Shown here in pieces: positions 1 through 8,557 of a stretch of DNA of 64,000 nt. The notes beneath the pieces were generated by a model that did not search any database, was not told the DNA's origin, and worked only from the letters and a program-made list of their open reading frames with translations. The stretch covers positions 226,790 to 290,789 of the forward strand of contig JAJFLB010000053.1 in NCBI GenBank assembly GCA_021772915.1, written 5' to 3'. Source of the DNA: Gammaproteobacteria bacterium (GTDB lineage Bacteria; Pseudomonadota; Gammaproteobacteria; Xanthomonadales; SZUA-36). Both the position numbers and the translations under genes were made by a program. Each line of letters begins with the position of its first letter. The first letter of the stretch is position 1.

Positions 1-43
1 CCATAGATTCTTGAGTGCTGGAGACACGGCCGCCGATATCCAT
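1..43 (-). other. Window edge; possible 5' end of a minus-strand gene
   Basis: An ATG at 43-41 lies directly after the stop codon of the neighbouring amidohydrolase and opens a frame beginning MDIGGRVSSTQESM that runs off the window. There is no clear ribosome binding site, so this may be a translationally coupled gene or just noncoding sequence. It cannot be assigned. Confidence 0.2.
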
Positions 44-1336
44 TTACTGCTTGTAAATTTTGCCACCCTTCATGACAAAACTGACATTTTCCAGCACGGA
101 AACATCATCCAAAGGGTTTGTTTCTACCGCGATAATATCGGCATAAAAGCCGGGGGCAACCGCCCCTACATCGTTGGGCCAATCAAGTAGATCGGCGGCA
201 CGAATCGTCGCTGCCTGCAGGGCTTGCATCGGCTTCATTCCATACTCGACCATGTACATGAACTGTTTACCATTGTCACCGTGTGGGTAGACCGCACCGT
301 CACTTCCAAAAGCCATTTTGACACCTGCTTCAAACGCCTTTTTGTGATTGTCTCGTTGCAGTTGACCAATCATGCGCTCCTTTTCCAGTGACTCCGGCAG
401 CATGCCCACGGACGCACCATGCTCCAGAATAAAGGTATCGTTGTAGACATCCATTACCAGATAAGTACCGTTCTTCTTGGCCAGTCTGATACCTTCGGCA
501 TCGATCAGGCTGGCGTGTTCAATCGAATCCACGCCGGCTTTGATCGCGGTTTTTATACCTGCCTCGCCGTGTGCGTGTGCCGCGACTTTACGGCCATGCA
601 TATGTGCTTCATCCACAAGTGCCTGCATTTCCTCGAAGGTGTATTGTTGTCCGCCTACGCTGTCACCTTTTGACAATACCCCTCCCGTGGCACAAAACTT
701 GATGAGGTCCGCTCCGTACTTGATGACTTCTCGTACCTTGGCGCGTACTTCCCAGGGTCCATTGGCAATACCGTCTGCACTCACACCAAACTCTGCCGGC
801 AACAGGTTGTTGTCGCAATGTCCCCCGGTGATACCAAGCGCCGGGCCCGAGACACGCAAGCGTGGACCATCGATCTCACCATCGTTAATGGCATCACGCA
901 AGGCGACATCCGAGTAACCACTTGCTCCTACATTACGCACGGTAGTAAATCCTGCGAGCAGGGTTATACGTGCATTGACGACGCCAAACAGGGTCTCACG
1001 AGGTACCGAAAACTGTAAGCCCGAGTAGCCATGATAACGATGGTCACCGGTCAGGTGATCGTGCATTTCAATGAGACCCGGCAAAACGTATGAGTCACCC
1101 AGGTCAATGATTGAAGCGTTGGCTTCAAAATTAACATCAGCGGCATCGCTGACACTTTCGATGCGATCCCCGCGAATGGTGATGATCTGGTTACGTCTCA
1201 ACTTTCCCGCCTGAACATCGATCAATCCACCGGCCTGGATATAGACCAGGTCATCTGCAATGGATACACCCGATGCCACGAGGGACACAACAAGGACGAC
1301 GGGTAGGAAAGCCGATATTTTGCAGAACTGATTCAT
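44..1336 (-). CDS. Exported metal-dependent amidohydrolase (Xaa-Pro dipeptidase / imidazolonepropionase-like)
   Basis: This 430-residue protein starts with a typical Sec signal peptide (about residues 1-27, ending ...SGVSIA), so it should act in the periplasm. The rest is an amidohydrolase-superfamily TIM barrel: an HDH metal motif at residues 92-94, a probable carboxylated lysine in LIKFCATGG (K213), metal or active-site histidines in VAAHAHGEAG and SIEHAS (about 254-256 and 274), and the late aspartate in FGSDGA (D346). Proteins of this subgroup hydrolyse N-acyl or X-Pro type amide bonds, but the exact substrate cannot be read from sequence. It lies 33 bases after gdhA on the same strand and could be cotranscribed with it. 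Confidence 0.85.
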   Translation of the reverse strand: MNQFCKISAFLPVVLVVSLVASGVSIADDLVYIQAGGLIDVQAGKLRRNQIITIRGDRIESVSDAADVNFEANASIIDLGDSYVLPGLIEMHDHLTGDHRYHGYSGLQFSVPRETLFGVVNARITLLAGFTTVRNVGASGYSDVALRDAINDGEIDGPRLRVSGPALGITGGHCDNNLLPAEFGVSADGIANGPWEVRAKVREVIKYGADLIKFCATGGVLSKGDSVGGQQYTFEEMQALVDEAHMHGRKVAAHAHGEAGIKTAIKAGVDSIEHASLIDAEGIRLAKKNGTYLVMDVYNDTFILEHGASVGMLPESLEKERMIGQLQRDNHKKAFEAGVKMAFGSDGAVYPHGDNGKQFMYMVEYGMKPMQALQAATIRAADLLDWPNDVGAVAPGFYADIIAVETNPLDDVSVLENVSFVMKGGKIYKQ

Positions 1337-1369
1337 GTGACTTCTCCAATTAGAATACTTAAGCCTGGA

Positions 1370-2722
1370 TCAGGCTGCCCCGTAAGCGATAAGTGCGTCA
1401 GCGACCTTCTTGAAGCCAGCAATGTTGGCTCCCTTGAGGTAGTCGACATAGCTTGCAGACTCCGTACCGTATTCAACACAGCGCTCGTGAATACCACGCA
1501 TGATATCACCCAGGTGATTATTGAGTTCCTCGCGGGTCCAGGACATCCGTATACTGTTTTGTGTCATCTCAAGCCCGGAGACTGCTACACCACCTGCGTT
1601 GGCGGCCTTGGCCGGGCCGTAGAGGGTTTTTGCGTCCCGGTAAACGGCGATCGCGCCGGCATCCGAACCCATATTTGATCCTTCTGAAACGCCGATACAA
1701 CCGTTGGCAATCAGGGTTCGGGCTTGCTCTGCATTCACTTCGTTCTGTGTTGCGCATGGAAAAGCAAGATCGCAAGGAATCGACCAGGGGCGTTGCTGGG
1801 CAAAGAATTCGACTCCGTACTCCTTGGCGTACTCTGAGATTCTACCTTTGCGGACTTCTTTCAAATCTTTCAGCCAGGCCAGCTTGTCCAGGTCAAAACC
1901 ATCGGGGTCATGGATAAAGCCGGATGAATCTGACAAAGTTACGGGTTTTGCACCGTGCTGGATCAGTTTTTCTGTCGCGTATAAGGCAACGTTACCCGAC
2001 CCGGATACAAGACAGGTCTTGTTTTCAATACTCTGGCCATGGTGTCTGAGTACATCCTGCATGAAATAGATCGTACCGTAACCGGTTGCCTCCACACGGA
2101 TGGCGCTGCCACCAAAGGAAAGACCTTTGCCCGTCAGTACACCGGTAAATTGATTGACCAGGCGTTTGTACTGCCCGAACAAGTAGCTTATTTCACGTCC
2201 GCCAACGCCGATATCGCCAGCAGGTACATCTGTATGTGGGCCTATATGCCGGTATAATTCGGTCATGAAACTCTGGCAAAACCGCATGATTTCCCGCTCC
2301 GACTTACCTTTTGGATTGAAGTCGGAGCCACCCTTGCCGCCACCCATGGGTAAGCCCGTCAGGCTGTTTTTAAAAGTTTGCTCGAACGCGAGAAATTTGA
2401 GAACACTCAGCGAAACGCTGGGATGAAAACGGAGGCCACCCTTGTACGGGCCGATGGCGTTGCTGTGTTGAACGCGGTAACCACGATTTACACGGATCTT
2501 GCCCTCGTCGTCCTCCCAGGTCACGCGGAACATGACCACGCGGTCGGGTTCGGTCAGACGTTCAGACAGGTTGTGGTCCTGGTATTCAGGATGCGTGTTA
2601 ACGTAAGGGATTACATCGTGGGCGAACTCTTCGACCGCTTGTTGAAACTCACTTTCGCCTGGATTACGGCGCGCCACTGCCTCGGTAAATTCGCGTATAG
2701 ATCCGGTATCTTTCTTGTTCAT
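1370..2722 (-). CDS. gdhA: NADP-specific glutamate dehydrogenase
   Basis: This enzyme interconverts 2-oxoglutarate plus ammonium and glutamate with NADP(H) in the cytoplasm. The 450-residue protein matches the hexameric GdhA family in length and along its whole sequence: GPYKGGLRFHPS (about 91-102), the PMGGGKGG lysine loop (125-132), DVPAGDIGVGGRE (165-177), the Rossmann motif SGSGNVA and a C-terminal AKAANAGGVA. An AGGAGT ribosome site lies upstream of the ATG. One oddity is residues 351-357, which read MGSDAGA where family members usually have MPTT-EA at the end of the EG(A/S)N hinge. The flanking sequence is normal, so this looks like divergence rather than a frameshift. Confidence 0.95.
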   Translation of the reverse strand: MNKKDTGSIREFTEAVARRNPGESEFQQAVEEFAHDVIPYVNTHPEYQDHNLSERLTEPDRVVMFRVTWEDDEGKIRVNRGYRVQHSNAIGPYKGGLRFHPSVSLSVLKFLAFEQTFKNSLTGLPMGGGKGGSDFNPKGKSEREIMRFCQSFMTELYRHIGPHTDVPAGDIGVGGREISYLFGQYKRLVNQFTGVLTGKGLSFGGSAIRVEATGYGTIYFMQDVLRHHGQSIENKTCLVSGSGNVALYATEKLIQHGAKPVTLSDSSGFIHDPDGFDLDKLAWLKDLKEVRKGRISEYAKEYGVEFFAQQRPWSIPCDLAFPCATQNEVNAEQARTLIANGCIGVSEGSNMGSDAGAIAVYRDAKTLYGPAKAANAGGVAVSGLEMTQNSIRMSWTREELNNHLGDIMRGIHERCVEYGTESASYVDYLKGANIAGFKKVADALIAYGAA

Positions 2723-3064
2723 TCTTTCAGACTCCTGTTTAAGATGAACCGCGATAAGATCGTTCTGCTACAAAATGTGGAACCCTTCCTCAGTCAGGGA
2801 AACAAGCAAAGTTTGGCGATTTCCGGAGTCTCACAGCAACTCCAAAGTGTGGACCATTAAGGCAGTACACAAAAGCGAAACCATGCAATATGCGCGCAGT
2901 TTAAATCACCTGCGTCGCCAGTGTAAGTACCAAATCGAATTCATTTCAGAGTGTTGAAAGCATGTGGCTTCTGATCAAATAAAGGACGGATTGTCGTGGC
3001 TGTTTCTACGCAACGCCCTTAGCCCTAAGGCATTGTTATACAAGATATTTGTGTCGGCAATCAA
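2723..3064. other. Intergenic region without recognisable gene
   Basis: About 340 bases between gdhA and the RidA-like gene. I see no convincing ORF, tRNA or repeat. An imperfect small stem (GCCCTTAG / CTAAGGC) sits near 3016-3033, downstream of the RidA-like gene only if that strand is read onward. The stretch should also contain the gdhA promoter (minus strand), but no clear -10/-35 pair stands out. Confidence 0.5.
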
Positions 3065-3511
3065 TTAGCGAACGGTCGCTATGCACTCAATCTCAGTTCT
3101 TGCCCCCAGCGCCAGGCCACTCACACCCATTGCGCTTCGTGCCGGCGGCATTGTTGGGAAAAAGGTGACATAAACTTCATTCATGGCCGCCCACTCCTTG
3201 ATGTCTGCCAAAAATACGGTGCACTTCACAACTTCCTCTAATGAAGAACCATACTTTTCGAGGCTTGCCTTGATGTTTTCCAGTGCCTGCCGAGTCTCGC
3301 CCACGATGCCGCCTTCAGCCAATTCCAATGTTGGTGGAATATTTCCAATTTTGCCTGACAAATAAAGCATATGTCCGACCCTTACTGCATCAGAGAACGG
3401 CAATTGCTGCTCCAGTGATACGGAAAAATGCTCTACATCCGGGGCGCCGGCAAAAGCCAGGTGAGGGCAACACAGGGTGACACTAAGCATTGCAGTTAAA
3501 AGTGTATTCAT
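3065..3511 (-). CDS. RidA/YjgF family protein with signal peptide
   Basis: RidA-fold proteins typically hydrolyse reactive enamine/imine intermediates. The start is set at 3511 (MNTLLTAML) rather than the upstream ATG at 3547, because GGAGG lies at the right distance before it and the resulting N-terminus is a clean signal peptide ending CCPHLAFA. The mature domain carries the family hallmarks, including the conserved arginine in PPARSAMGV and the terminal ARTEIECIA strand. Most RidA proteins are cytosolic; this one appears to be exported to the periplasm. Its substrate is unknown. It is a separate transcription unit or is read together with the OsmC gene, which ends 80 bases upstream. Confidence 0.85.
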   Translation of the reverse strand: MNTLLTAMLSVTLCCPHLAFAGAPDVEHFSVSLEQQLPFSDAVRVGHMLYLSGKIGNIPPTLELAEGGIVGETRQALENIKASLEKYGSSLEEVVKCTVFLADIKEWAAMNEVYVTFFPTMPPARSAMGVSGLALGARTEIECIATVR

Positions 3512-3591
3512 CGCATAAACCTCCACAAATTCTTCCGTCTGTGACATTCACCTGGTTTGCCATGTATTTTCACAGGTACCTGGACCATTGG

Positions 3592-4032
3592 CTATGCGCC
3601 GGAGATTCGTATGTCAGACCTGAGGTGGGTGGCAGAGGTCAGTGAATTAGTTATCAGGCAGATTCCTTCTGCTTTATCCAGCAGACGCCTTGCTTTTTCC
3701 TCATTGGTTCCCTGAGGGCACACGAGTTCTGCTCGCAAATGGAATTCAGTAAATCTGGTGATCCGGTCCTGTCGGTCCAGGATGCCCTCAACATCACAGC
3801 CCAGTGACAACCAATCGAAGTTTGATGCCCGGGCGATGGCCTTGAAGCTCAGAATGAAACAATCTGCAACTGCCGCGGTAAGCAGGGACTCAGGTGACCA
3901 GCGGTCACCAGGTCCGCCGAACTCGGCGGGCGGAGCGGACTCAATGGTGCTCAGACCCGGGCTCGCCAGTTCAACATTGCCATCGCCAGAGCAAGTCGCA
4001 GAAACAGAATAATGATGTGGAAGATTTTGCAT
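3592..4032 (-). CDS. OsmC/Ohr family protein
   Basis: OsmC-family proteins are small dimeric thiol peroxidases or related stress proteins. This product (146 residues from ATG 4032, chosen over 4077 because AGGA precedes it) has the family's N-terminal beta region, the glycine/proline segment FGGPGDRWSPESLLTAAVADCF containing the first conserved cysteine, and a C-terminal ICLITNSL segment. The second catalytic cysteine of classical Ohr/OsmC is expected in the latter, at or near EGICLI. It reads as an OsmC-like protein of the general subgroup, not certainly a peroxidase. Confidence 0.82.
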   Translation of the reverse strand: MQNLPHHYSVSATCSGDGNVELASPGLSTIESAPPAEFGGPGDRWSPESLLTAAVADCFILSFKAIARASNFDWLSLGCDVEGILDRQDRITRFTEFHLRAELVCPQGTNEEKARRLLDKAEGICLITNSLTSATHLRSDIRISGA

Positions 4033-4236
4033 GGTCAGATCCTCATTTGATGAGATATGCAGGTTTACACGTGCCAAAATTCAACGTGGGGTCAACACGT
4101 GATTTTACAAGTTTGCCGAAAACGTTTCGGGGAACACCATCGGTTTGGACAATCCCGTTGTCACTGGCTTGGTTTTGCCGTATCGTGACCGCGACAGTAT
4201 CGGGGGGGCTTTCCTGGCAAACAACCGGGGTTGTAG

Positions 4237-6444
4237 ATGTGTAAGAGTATTCATTTCCTCTGGCGATGCCAAGTAGTGGTTGCATTGTGCACGAATGCCG
4301 CTGTGGCGCAATCGCCTCCTGTAGAGCGTCCCGTTATGAGTGCCTTTGCACTGGCAACCGCACCGAAAATTGACGGCATGGTAGCAGGTGACCGGGGGTG
4401 GGAAGGTGTTGTCTCGGCCAGTGGATTCCGACAAGTCCGGCCTGATGAAGGACTGCCTGCGACTCAAAAGACAGAGGTTTTCATTGGTTATCTGGACGAA
4501 TCTCTGTACATCGGTGTAATCGCCTACGATGACACGCCTGCCGGCATTATCGTCACCGACAGCCGGCGGGACTCGTCGCTGGATGATACCGATAGTTTTC
4601 GGGTGCTTATCGATGGCCTGTTAGACCGTCAAAACGGGTTTGTATTTGGTACCAATCCGGCCGGCGTTGAATTTGATGCCCAGGTGGTCAGAGAAGGGGC
4701 AGGGGGGGCTTTTGGGGGCGGTGGTTTCAACCTGAACTGGGATGCAAGCTGGAGTGTCAGTGCCACGGTTTCTGCTATCGGTTGGAGCGCCGAGATGCAG
4801 ATTCCATTCAAGTCATTGCGCTATGGAAAGGGTAAAGAGCAAGTCTGGGGGATAAATTTCCAAAGAAACATTCGCCGTAACAATGAAGTGGTTTACTGGG
4901 CTCCCTTATCGCGACAGCACAACCTTAATCGTATTTCCGAAGCCGGAACCGTGACGGGTGTCATGCCACCAGCACAAACCAATCTGTTGTTTACACCCTA
5001 TGTTCTCGCCATGGCGAAACGTGGCGGTGACCTCGTTGAAACAGATACGGAGCAAGAGCTGGGTTTTGATGTCAAGTACTCACTCACCCCCAGTCTGACA
5101 CTTGACGCGACCTACAATACAGATTTTGCCCAGGTCGAAGCCGATGAGCAGCAACTGAACCTTGATCGTTTTGACTTGTTTTTGCCGGAAAAAAGGACCT
5201 TTTTTCTGGAGAATTCCGGTCAATTCGATGTGGGGAACGGCGAAGAAGCAGAGCTGTTTTTCAGTCGCCGTATCGGCATTGGTGAGGCAGGCCAACAAAT
5301 TCCAATCGACGGTGGTCTACGATTGTCCGGAAAGGTGGGCAGCAGTACGAATGTAGGGTTCCTGTACATGCAATCAGAGGCAGTTGCCGATGTTGCTCCG
5401 GGCAACCGCTTCATCGTCGCACGCGTTAACCAGGAGCTACCCAACCGCTCATCAATCGGTGCAATTTTCGTAGACCGTAATGGCGATGGTTCTCACCTTG
5501 CTGCGGAGTCTGATGACAGCAACAGGACCTATGGAATCGACGGTCGACTTGGGATCGGCGAAAACACCATCGTCAGTGCCTGGGCAGCAAAGACGGAAAC
5601 GCCAGGGCTGGACGGTAAAGACCATGCATTTTCGCTAAAGGCAGATTTCGACTCGACCAGGTGGTTTAACAGCTTCCAATATGCCGAAGTCGGTGATGAT
5701 TTTAACCCTGAAGTGGGGTTTTTGACACGCAAGGATTACCGCAAGGTCACCGGTCTGCTTTTAAGGCGGATACGACCAGATGACTTTATGGGTTTGCTTG
5801 AGATGCGACCACACGTCAGTTATACGGGTTTCTGGGATTTTAGTGGGTTTCAGCAAACTGGTTTTTTGCACATGGATTCACACTTTGAGTGGCGTAGCGG
5901 GCTGGAGATCCACACGGGCTATAACGTCAGGCTTGACGGCATAAAGGAACCCTTTGATATCGTTAAAGGTGTTACGGTTCCGGCTGATACATATCAACAT
6001 TCTGAAGGACAGCTTGTGCTCATAACCAATCAGTCTGCACCGCTGTCGCTGAACCTGAGGACCGTCATCGGTGGCAGATTTGGCGGGCATCGCATTAATA
6101 TTGAGCCAACCATCAATTACCGCATCGGTGAAAAATTCAGATCCAGTCTTTCGGCCAGCTACAACGATTTTGATCTTCCTGTACCGGGTGGGGATTTCAG
6201 TGTCATGCTCGCGCGTTTCCGGCTTGCCTATTCTTTCACTCCGAAGATACTTCTGCAGGCACTGTTCCAGTACAACGACAACGATGACGTATTTGGAACC
6301 AATTTACGATTTTCCTGGTTACGGTCGGCGAACACCGGTCTGTTTGTTGTATATAACGAGTTTGATGAACGCGGCATCGGCGCGCGGCCGAAGGGTCGTG
6401 AGCTCATTATTAAATACAGCTACATTTTTGATGTTTTCCAGTGA
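4237..6444 (+). CDS. DUF5916 outer-membrane protein with N-terminal CBM9-like domain
   Basis: A 735-residue exported protein with a short signal peptide (cleavage near NAAVA-QS). Residues about 45-230 resemble the carbohydrate-binding family 9 / DOMON-like sandwich found at the front of these proteins (KTEVFIGYLDESLYIGV, FGTNPAGVEFD). The remainder is the DUF5916 region, rich in alternating beta strands with aromatic ends and finishing in an aromatic-terminal strand (IKYSYIFDVFQ), as expected of an outer-membrane barrel. Motifs such as YNTDFAQVEADEQQLNLDRF and FFLENSGQFD are characteristic. The role is unknown; these proteins often accompany exported peptidases or amidohydrolases. Its 3' end overlaps the convergent TVP38 gene by 25 bases. 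Confidence 0.82.
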   Translation: MCKSIHFLWRCQVVVALCTNAAVAQSPPVERPVMSAFALATAPKIDGMVAGDRGWEGVVSASGFRQVRPDEGLPATQKTEVFIGYLDESLYIGVIAYDDTPAGIIVTDSRRDSSLDDTDSFRVLIDGLLDRQNGFVFGTNPAGVEFDAQVVREGAGGAFGGGGFNLNWDASWSVSATVSAIGWSAEMQIPFKSLRYGKGKEQVWGINFQRNIRRNNEVVYWAPLSRQHNLNRISEAGTVTGVMPPAQTNLLFTPYVLAMAKRGGDLVETDTEQELGFDVKYSLTPSLTLDATYNTDFAQVEADEQQLNLDRFDLFLPEKRTFFLENSGQFDVGNGEEAELFFSRRIGIGEAGQQIPIDGGLRLSGKVGSSTNVGFLYMQSEAVADVAPGNRFIVARVNQELPNRSSIGAIFVDRNGDGSHLAAESDDSNRTYGIDGRLGIGENTIVSAWAAKTETPGLDGKDHAFSLKADFDSTRWFNSFQYAEVGDDFNPEVGFLTRKDYRKVTGLLLRRIRPDDFMGLLEMRPHVSYTGFWDFSGFQQTGFLHMDSHFEWRSGLEIHTGYNVRLDGIKEPFDIVKGVTVPADTYQHSEGQLVLITNQSAPLSLNLRTVIGGRFGGHRINIEPTINYRIGEKFRSSLSASYNDFDLPVPGGDFSVMLARFRLAYSFTPKILLQALFQYNDNDDVFGTNLRFSWLRSANTGLFVVYNEFDERGIGARPKGRELIIKYSYIFDVFQ

Positions 6445-7106
6445 GTTACAAGGTTTCTAGTAAACTTGAGAATTGCTTTTGCGAGTAGTGGAAAGGCAGC
6501 CAACATAAATAGCGACAGGATTAAACCAGGGGTGAAGATAGCGGACACACTGAAAGTTTCGATGTCACCGAGCTGACTACCGGTATAAGCAAGGATCAGC
6601 GTAACCGGTATCATCCCAAACAGGGTTGCAAGCAAAAATGCGGGTACCCGCATTGATGTCAATCCCAGTAGTAAGTTCAATAACCAGAACGGAATAATCG
6701 GGACCATCCGCAAACCGAAAACATAGAGAGCCCCTTCTTTATCAACACCCTTGTTAATGATGTCGAGGTGGCTGGGGAAGCGTCTTGCCACTAAATCGTG
6801 GAACAAAAACCTGACGCTGAACAGTGCTAATGTTCCACCCAGGCTGGCAGCAGAAAGTGATATGAAAAAGCCGGTGGAATAACCAAAAATTACGCCGCTG
6901 ATAACGGACAAAAGACCACTGACTGGTAGCGAACAAGCAGTTCCAAGCAGATAGATGAGAAAAAACACTGCGGCTGTATTTATGGGTGATTGATCAAAGA
7001 GATCTTGATACAGGCGGATACTGAGGTATTGGTCACCACCACCAACAAGATAAAAAATGGCAACCGCACCGAGAAAGAGGACCAGCGCAAGCTTCTTTAC
7101 CGGCAT
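6420..7106 (-). CDS. TVP38/TMEM64 (DedA superfamily) membrane protein
   Basis: A 228-residue polytopic membrane protein with about five or six hydrophobic segments. The SNARE-associated/VTT domain is visible: the glycine-rich reentrant motif SVISGVIFGYSTGF (about 67-80) and the second one, RMVPIIPFWLLNLLLGLT (about 132-149). Members of this superfamily act in phospholipid scrambling or lipid-carrier transport. It is the last gene of the minus-strand operon starting at 13516 and overlaps the acyltransferase gene before it by 10 bases, which supports a role in lipid handling within that operon. The C-terminus is antisense to the last codons of the DUF5916 gene. Confidence 0.88.
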   Translation of the reverse strand: MPVKKLALVLFLGAVAIFYLVGGGDQYLSIRLYQDLFDQSPINTAAVFFLIYLLGTACSLPVSGLLSVISGVIFGYSTGFFISLSAASLGGTLALFSVRFLFHDLVARRFPSHLDIINKGVDKEGALYVFGLRMVPIIPFWLLNLLLGLTSMRVPAFLLATLFGMIPVTLILAYTGSQLGDIETFSVSAIFTPGLILSLFMLAAFPLLAKAILKFTRNLVTHWKTSKM

Positions 7107-8548
7107 TGGTTGTCGTCTTTAGCTGAAACCGAGGCAACAAAACCGGCAATGGTATTGCAGTAGTACTCGAGCAATTTTCGTCTGCTTTCTACCAATTGGA
7201 AACGGCCGTCACCCGTGGGCTCAATTATTTTTCTGCGCAGCAGCACGTAAATACCCTGGCTGAGCGCGTAGTCGCCGTCATTATTGGGCAGGAACACAGG
7301 TACACCAATGCTGACCAAGTCTTCAATGAGCTTGGTGGTTCTGACCTTCAGGTTCAACTCGGAGATTGGCAGATCGTCACTGTGGCCCAGGACACTCGCC
7401 AGTAAATAGGTGGGTAAGACAGGCAGTAAACTGCCAATACGCTCGGCCAGCTCATTGCCCAGCGAGGTAATGCTTTCACGACGTGCAGTCATATCCAGCT
7501 TGCTAAGAACTACACCATGCTTTTGTTGCCATGCATTGAGTGAGATCGGTTTGCCAAAGTTTATACAGGCGTAGCCAAAAGGTTTGTGCCTACGGGGAAA
7601 CACATAGGTGGTAATCGTGGCAAAGAATTTCAAAAAGGAAAACAGGGAATAGAGACGCCCCTTGTCCTTGAATCCATCTTCCTGATGGGCAACCAGGGTT
7701 TTGTCTTCAGGAATCTTGTCATAGTTAAGTGCGCAGGGGACGAAAACGATGTCCTTGCAGTGACCCTCACCGACCGCTTTTACCAAGTAGTTCAGCAAAC
7801 CCAGTTTCAATGGTTGTATACGTCCATCGCGTGACAGCCCACCCTCGATAAAAACACCTTGAGGAATACAATGGGATGTTGCCAGAAAAACATAACGCTC
7901 AAGGATTTTGTGGTAAAGCTGGTTATCGGGCTGGTCGCGGCGGACGATAAAGAATCCCATGGCATGGATGAACTGGGCAAATGGGGTGACCAGGGCCCAT
8001 TCCCCGGCGGAATAGGAAACTGGGGCAAGTCTTGAGGTCAGGTAAATCAGTAACAGCGGGTCAAAGTTTGATCGGTGATTGGAGACCATGATGACGCAGC
8101 TGTCCTTGGGGATTCCCTGGTATTCACTTTGTGCCGAGAATCCAACCTGGATCCAGTAAAACATTCGCAGACACTTTCTTGCCAGCCAGTAACCGAGCCG
8201 AAAATAAACCAGGACATTAAAAGTAGGTACTATCTCATTGGCATAACTACGAGCCTGGGTCAGTGCTCCCTCTTTTGATTGTTGTTGGGTGGTTGCAATG
8301 TCAATCGCATCAGTAACCTGCGGGTCGCTGATTATTCTATCGATCCACAGCGACCGGTTTGCCAATGCATAGGACGGTAATCCGAACTGGAGTTCCTCAT
8401 CCAGGACTCGTTCGGCAGATTGTGAACGGTTGTAAATCAACCTCTGTAATAACGGCAGGATGAGCAGTTGAACGACCGCATAAAGTGCCAAAATCAGCAA
8501 TAGGTAAAATTGCCAATTTGCTAAAGTGGTGGTTTCTCCCATTTCCAT
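7097..8548 (-). CDS. PlsB-type glycerol-3-phosphate/1-acyl-glycerol-phosphate acyltransferase
   Basis: This 483-residue protein carries an acyltransferase core of the PlsB/PlsC superfamily: the catalytic HX4D motif NHRSNFD (H158, D163), a second block with FIVRRD (about 200-205), and the third block FIEGGLSRDGRIQPLKLG (about 233-250). An N-terminal hydrophobic helix (about 13-36) probably anchors it to the inner membrane. The EGGxSR block points to the glycerol-3-phosphate acyltransferase branch, but the protein is much shorter than canonical PlsB (about 800 residues), so another acyl acceptor is possible. A C-terminal region beyond the catalytic domain (about 370-483) resembles no motif I know. 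It follows the hydrolase gene after only 9 bases. Confidence 0.85.
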   Translation of the reverse strand: MEMGETTTLANWQFYLLLILALYAVVQLLILPLLQRLIYNRSQSAERVLDEELQFGLPSYALANRSLWIDRIISDPQVTDAIDIATTQQQSKEGALTQARSYANEIVPTFNVLVYFRLGYWLARKCLRMFYWIQVGFSAQSEYQGIPKDSCVIMVSNHRSNFDPLLLIYLTSRLAPVSYSAGEWALVTPFAQFIHAMGFFIVRRDQPDNQLYHKILERYVFLATSHCIPQGVFIEGGLSRDGRIQPLKLGLLNYLVKAVGEGHCKDIVFVPCALNYDKIPEDKTLVAHQEDGFKDKGRLYSLFSFLKFFATITTYVFPRRHKPFGYACINFGKPISLNAWQQKHGVVLSKLDMTARRESITSLGNELAERIGSLLPVLPTYLLASVLGHSDDLPISELNLKVRTTKLIEDLVSIGVPVFLPNNDGDYALSQGIYVLLRRKIIEPTGDGRFQLVESRRKLLEYYCNTIAGFVASVSAKDDNQCR

Positions 8549-8557
8549 CCCGGCTGT

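Noticed and set aside
4078..4236. Possible short gene in front of the DUF5916 gene
   Set aside because: Frames here have no recognisable motif or ribosome site; it is more likely the 5' region of the gene.
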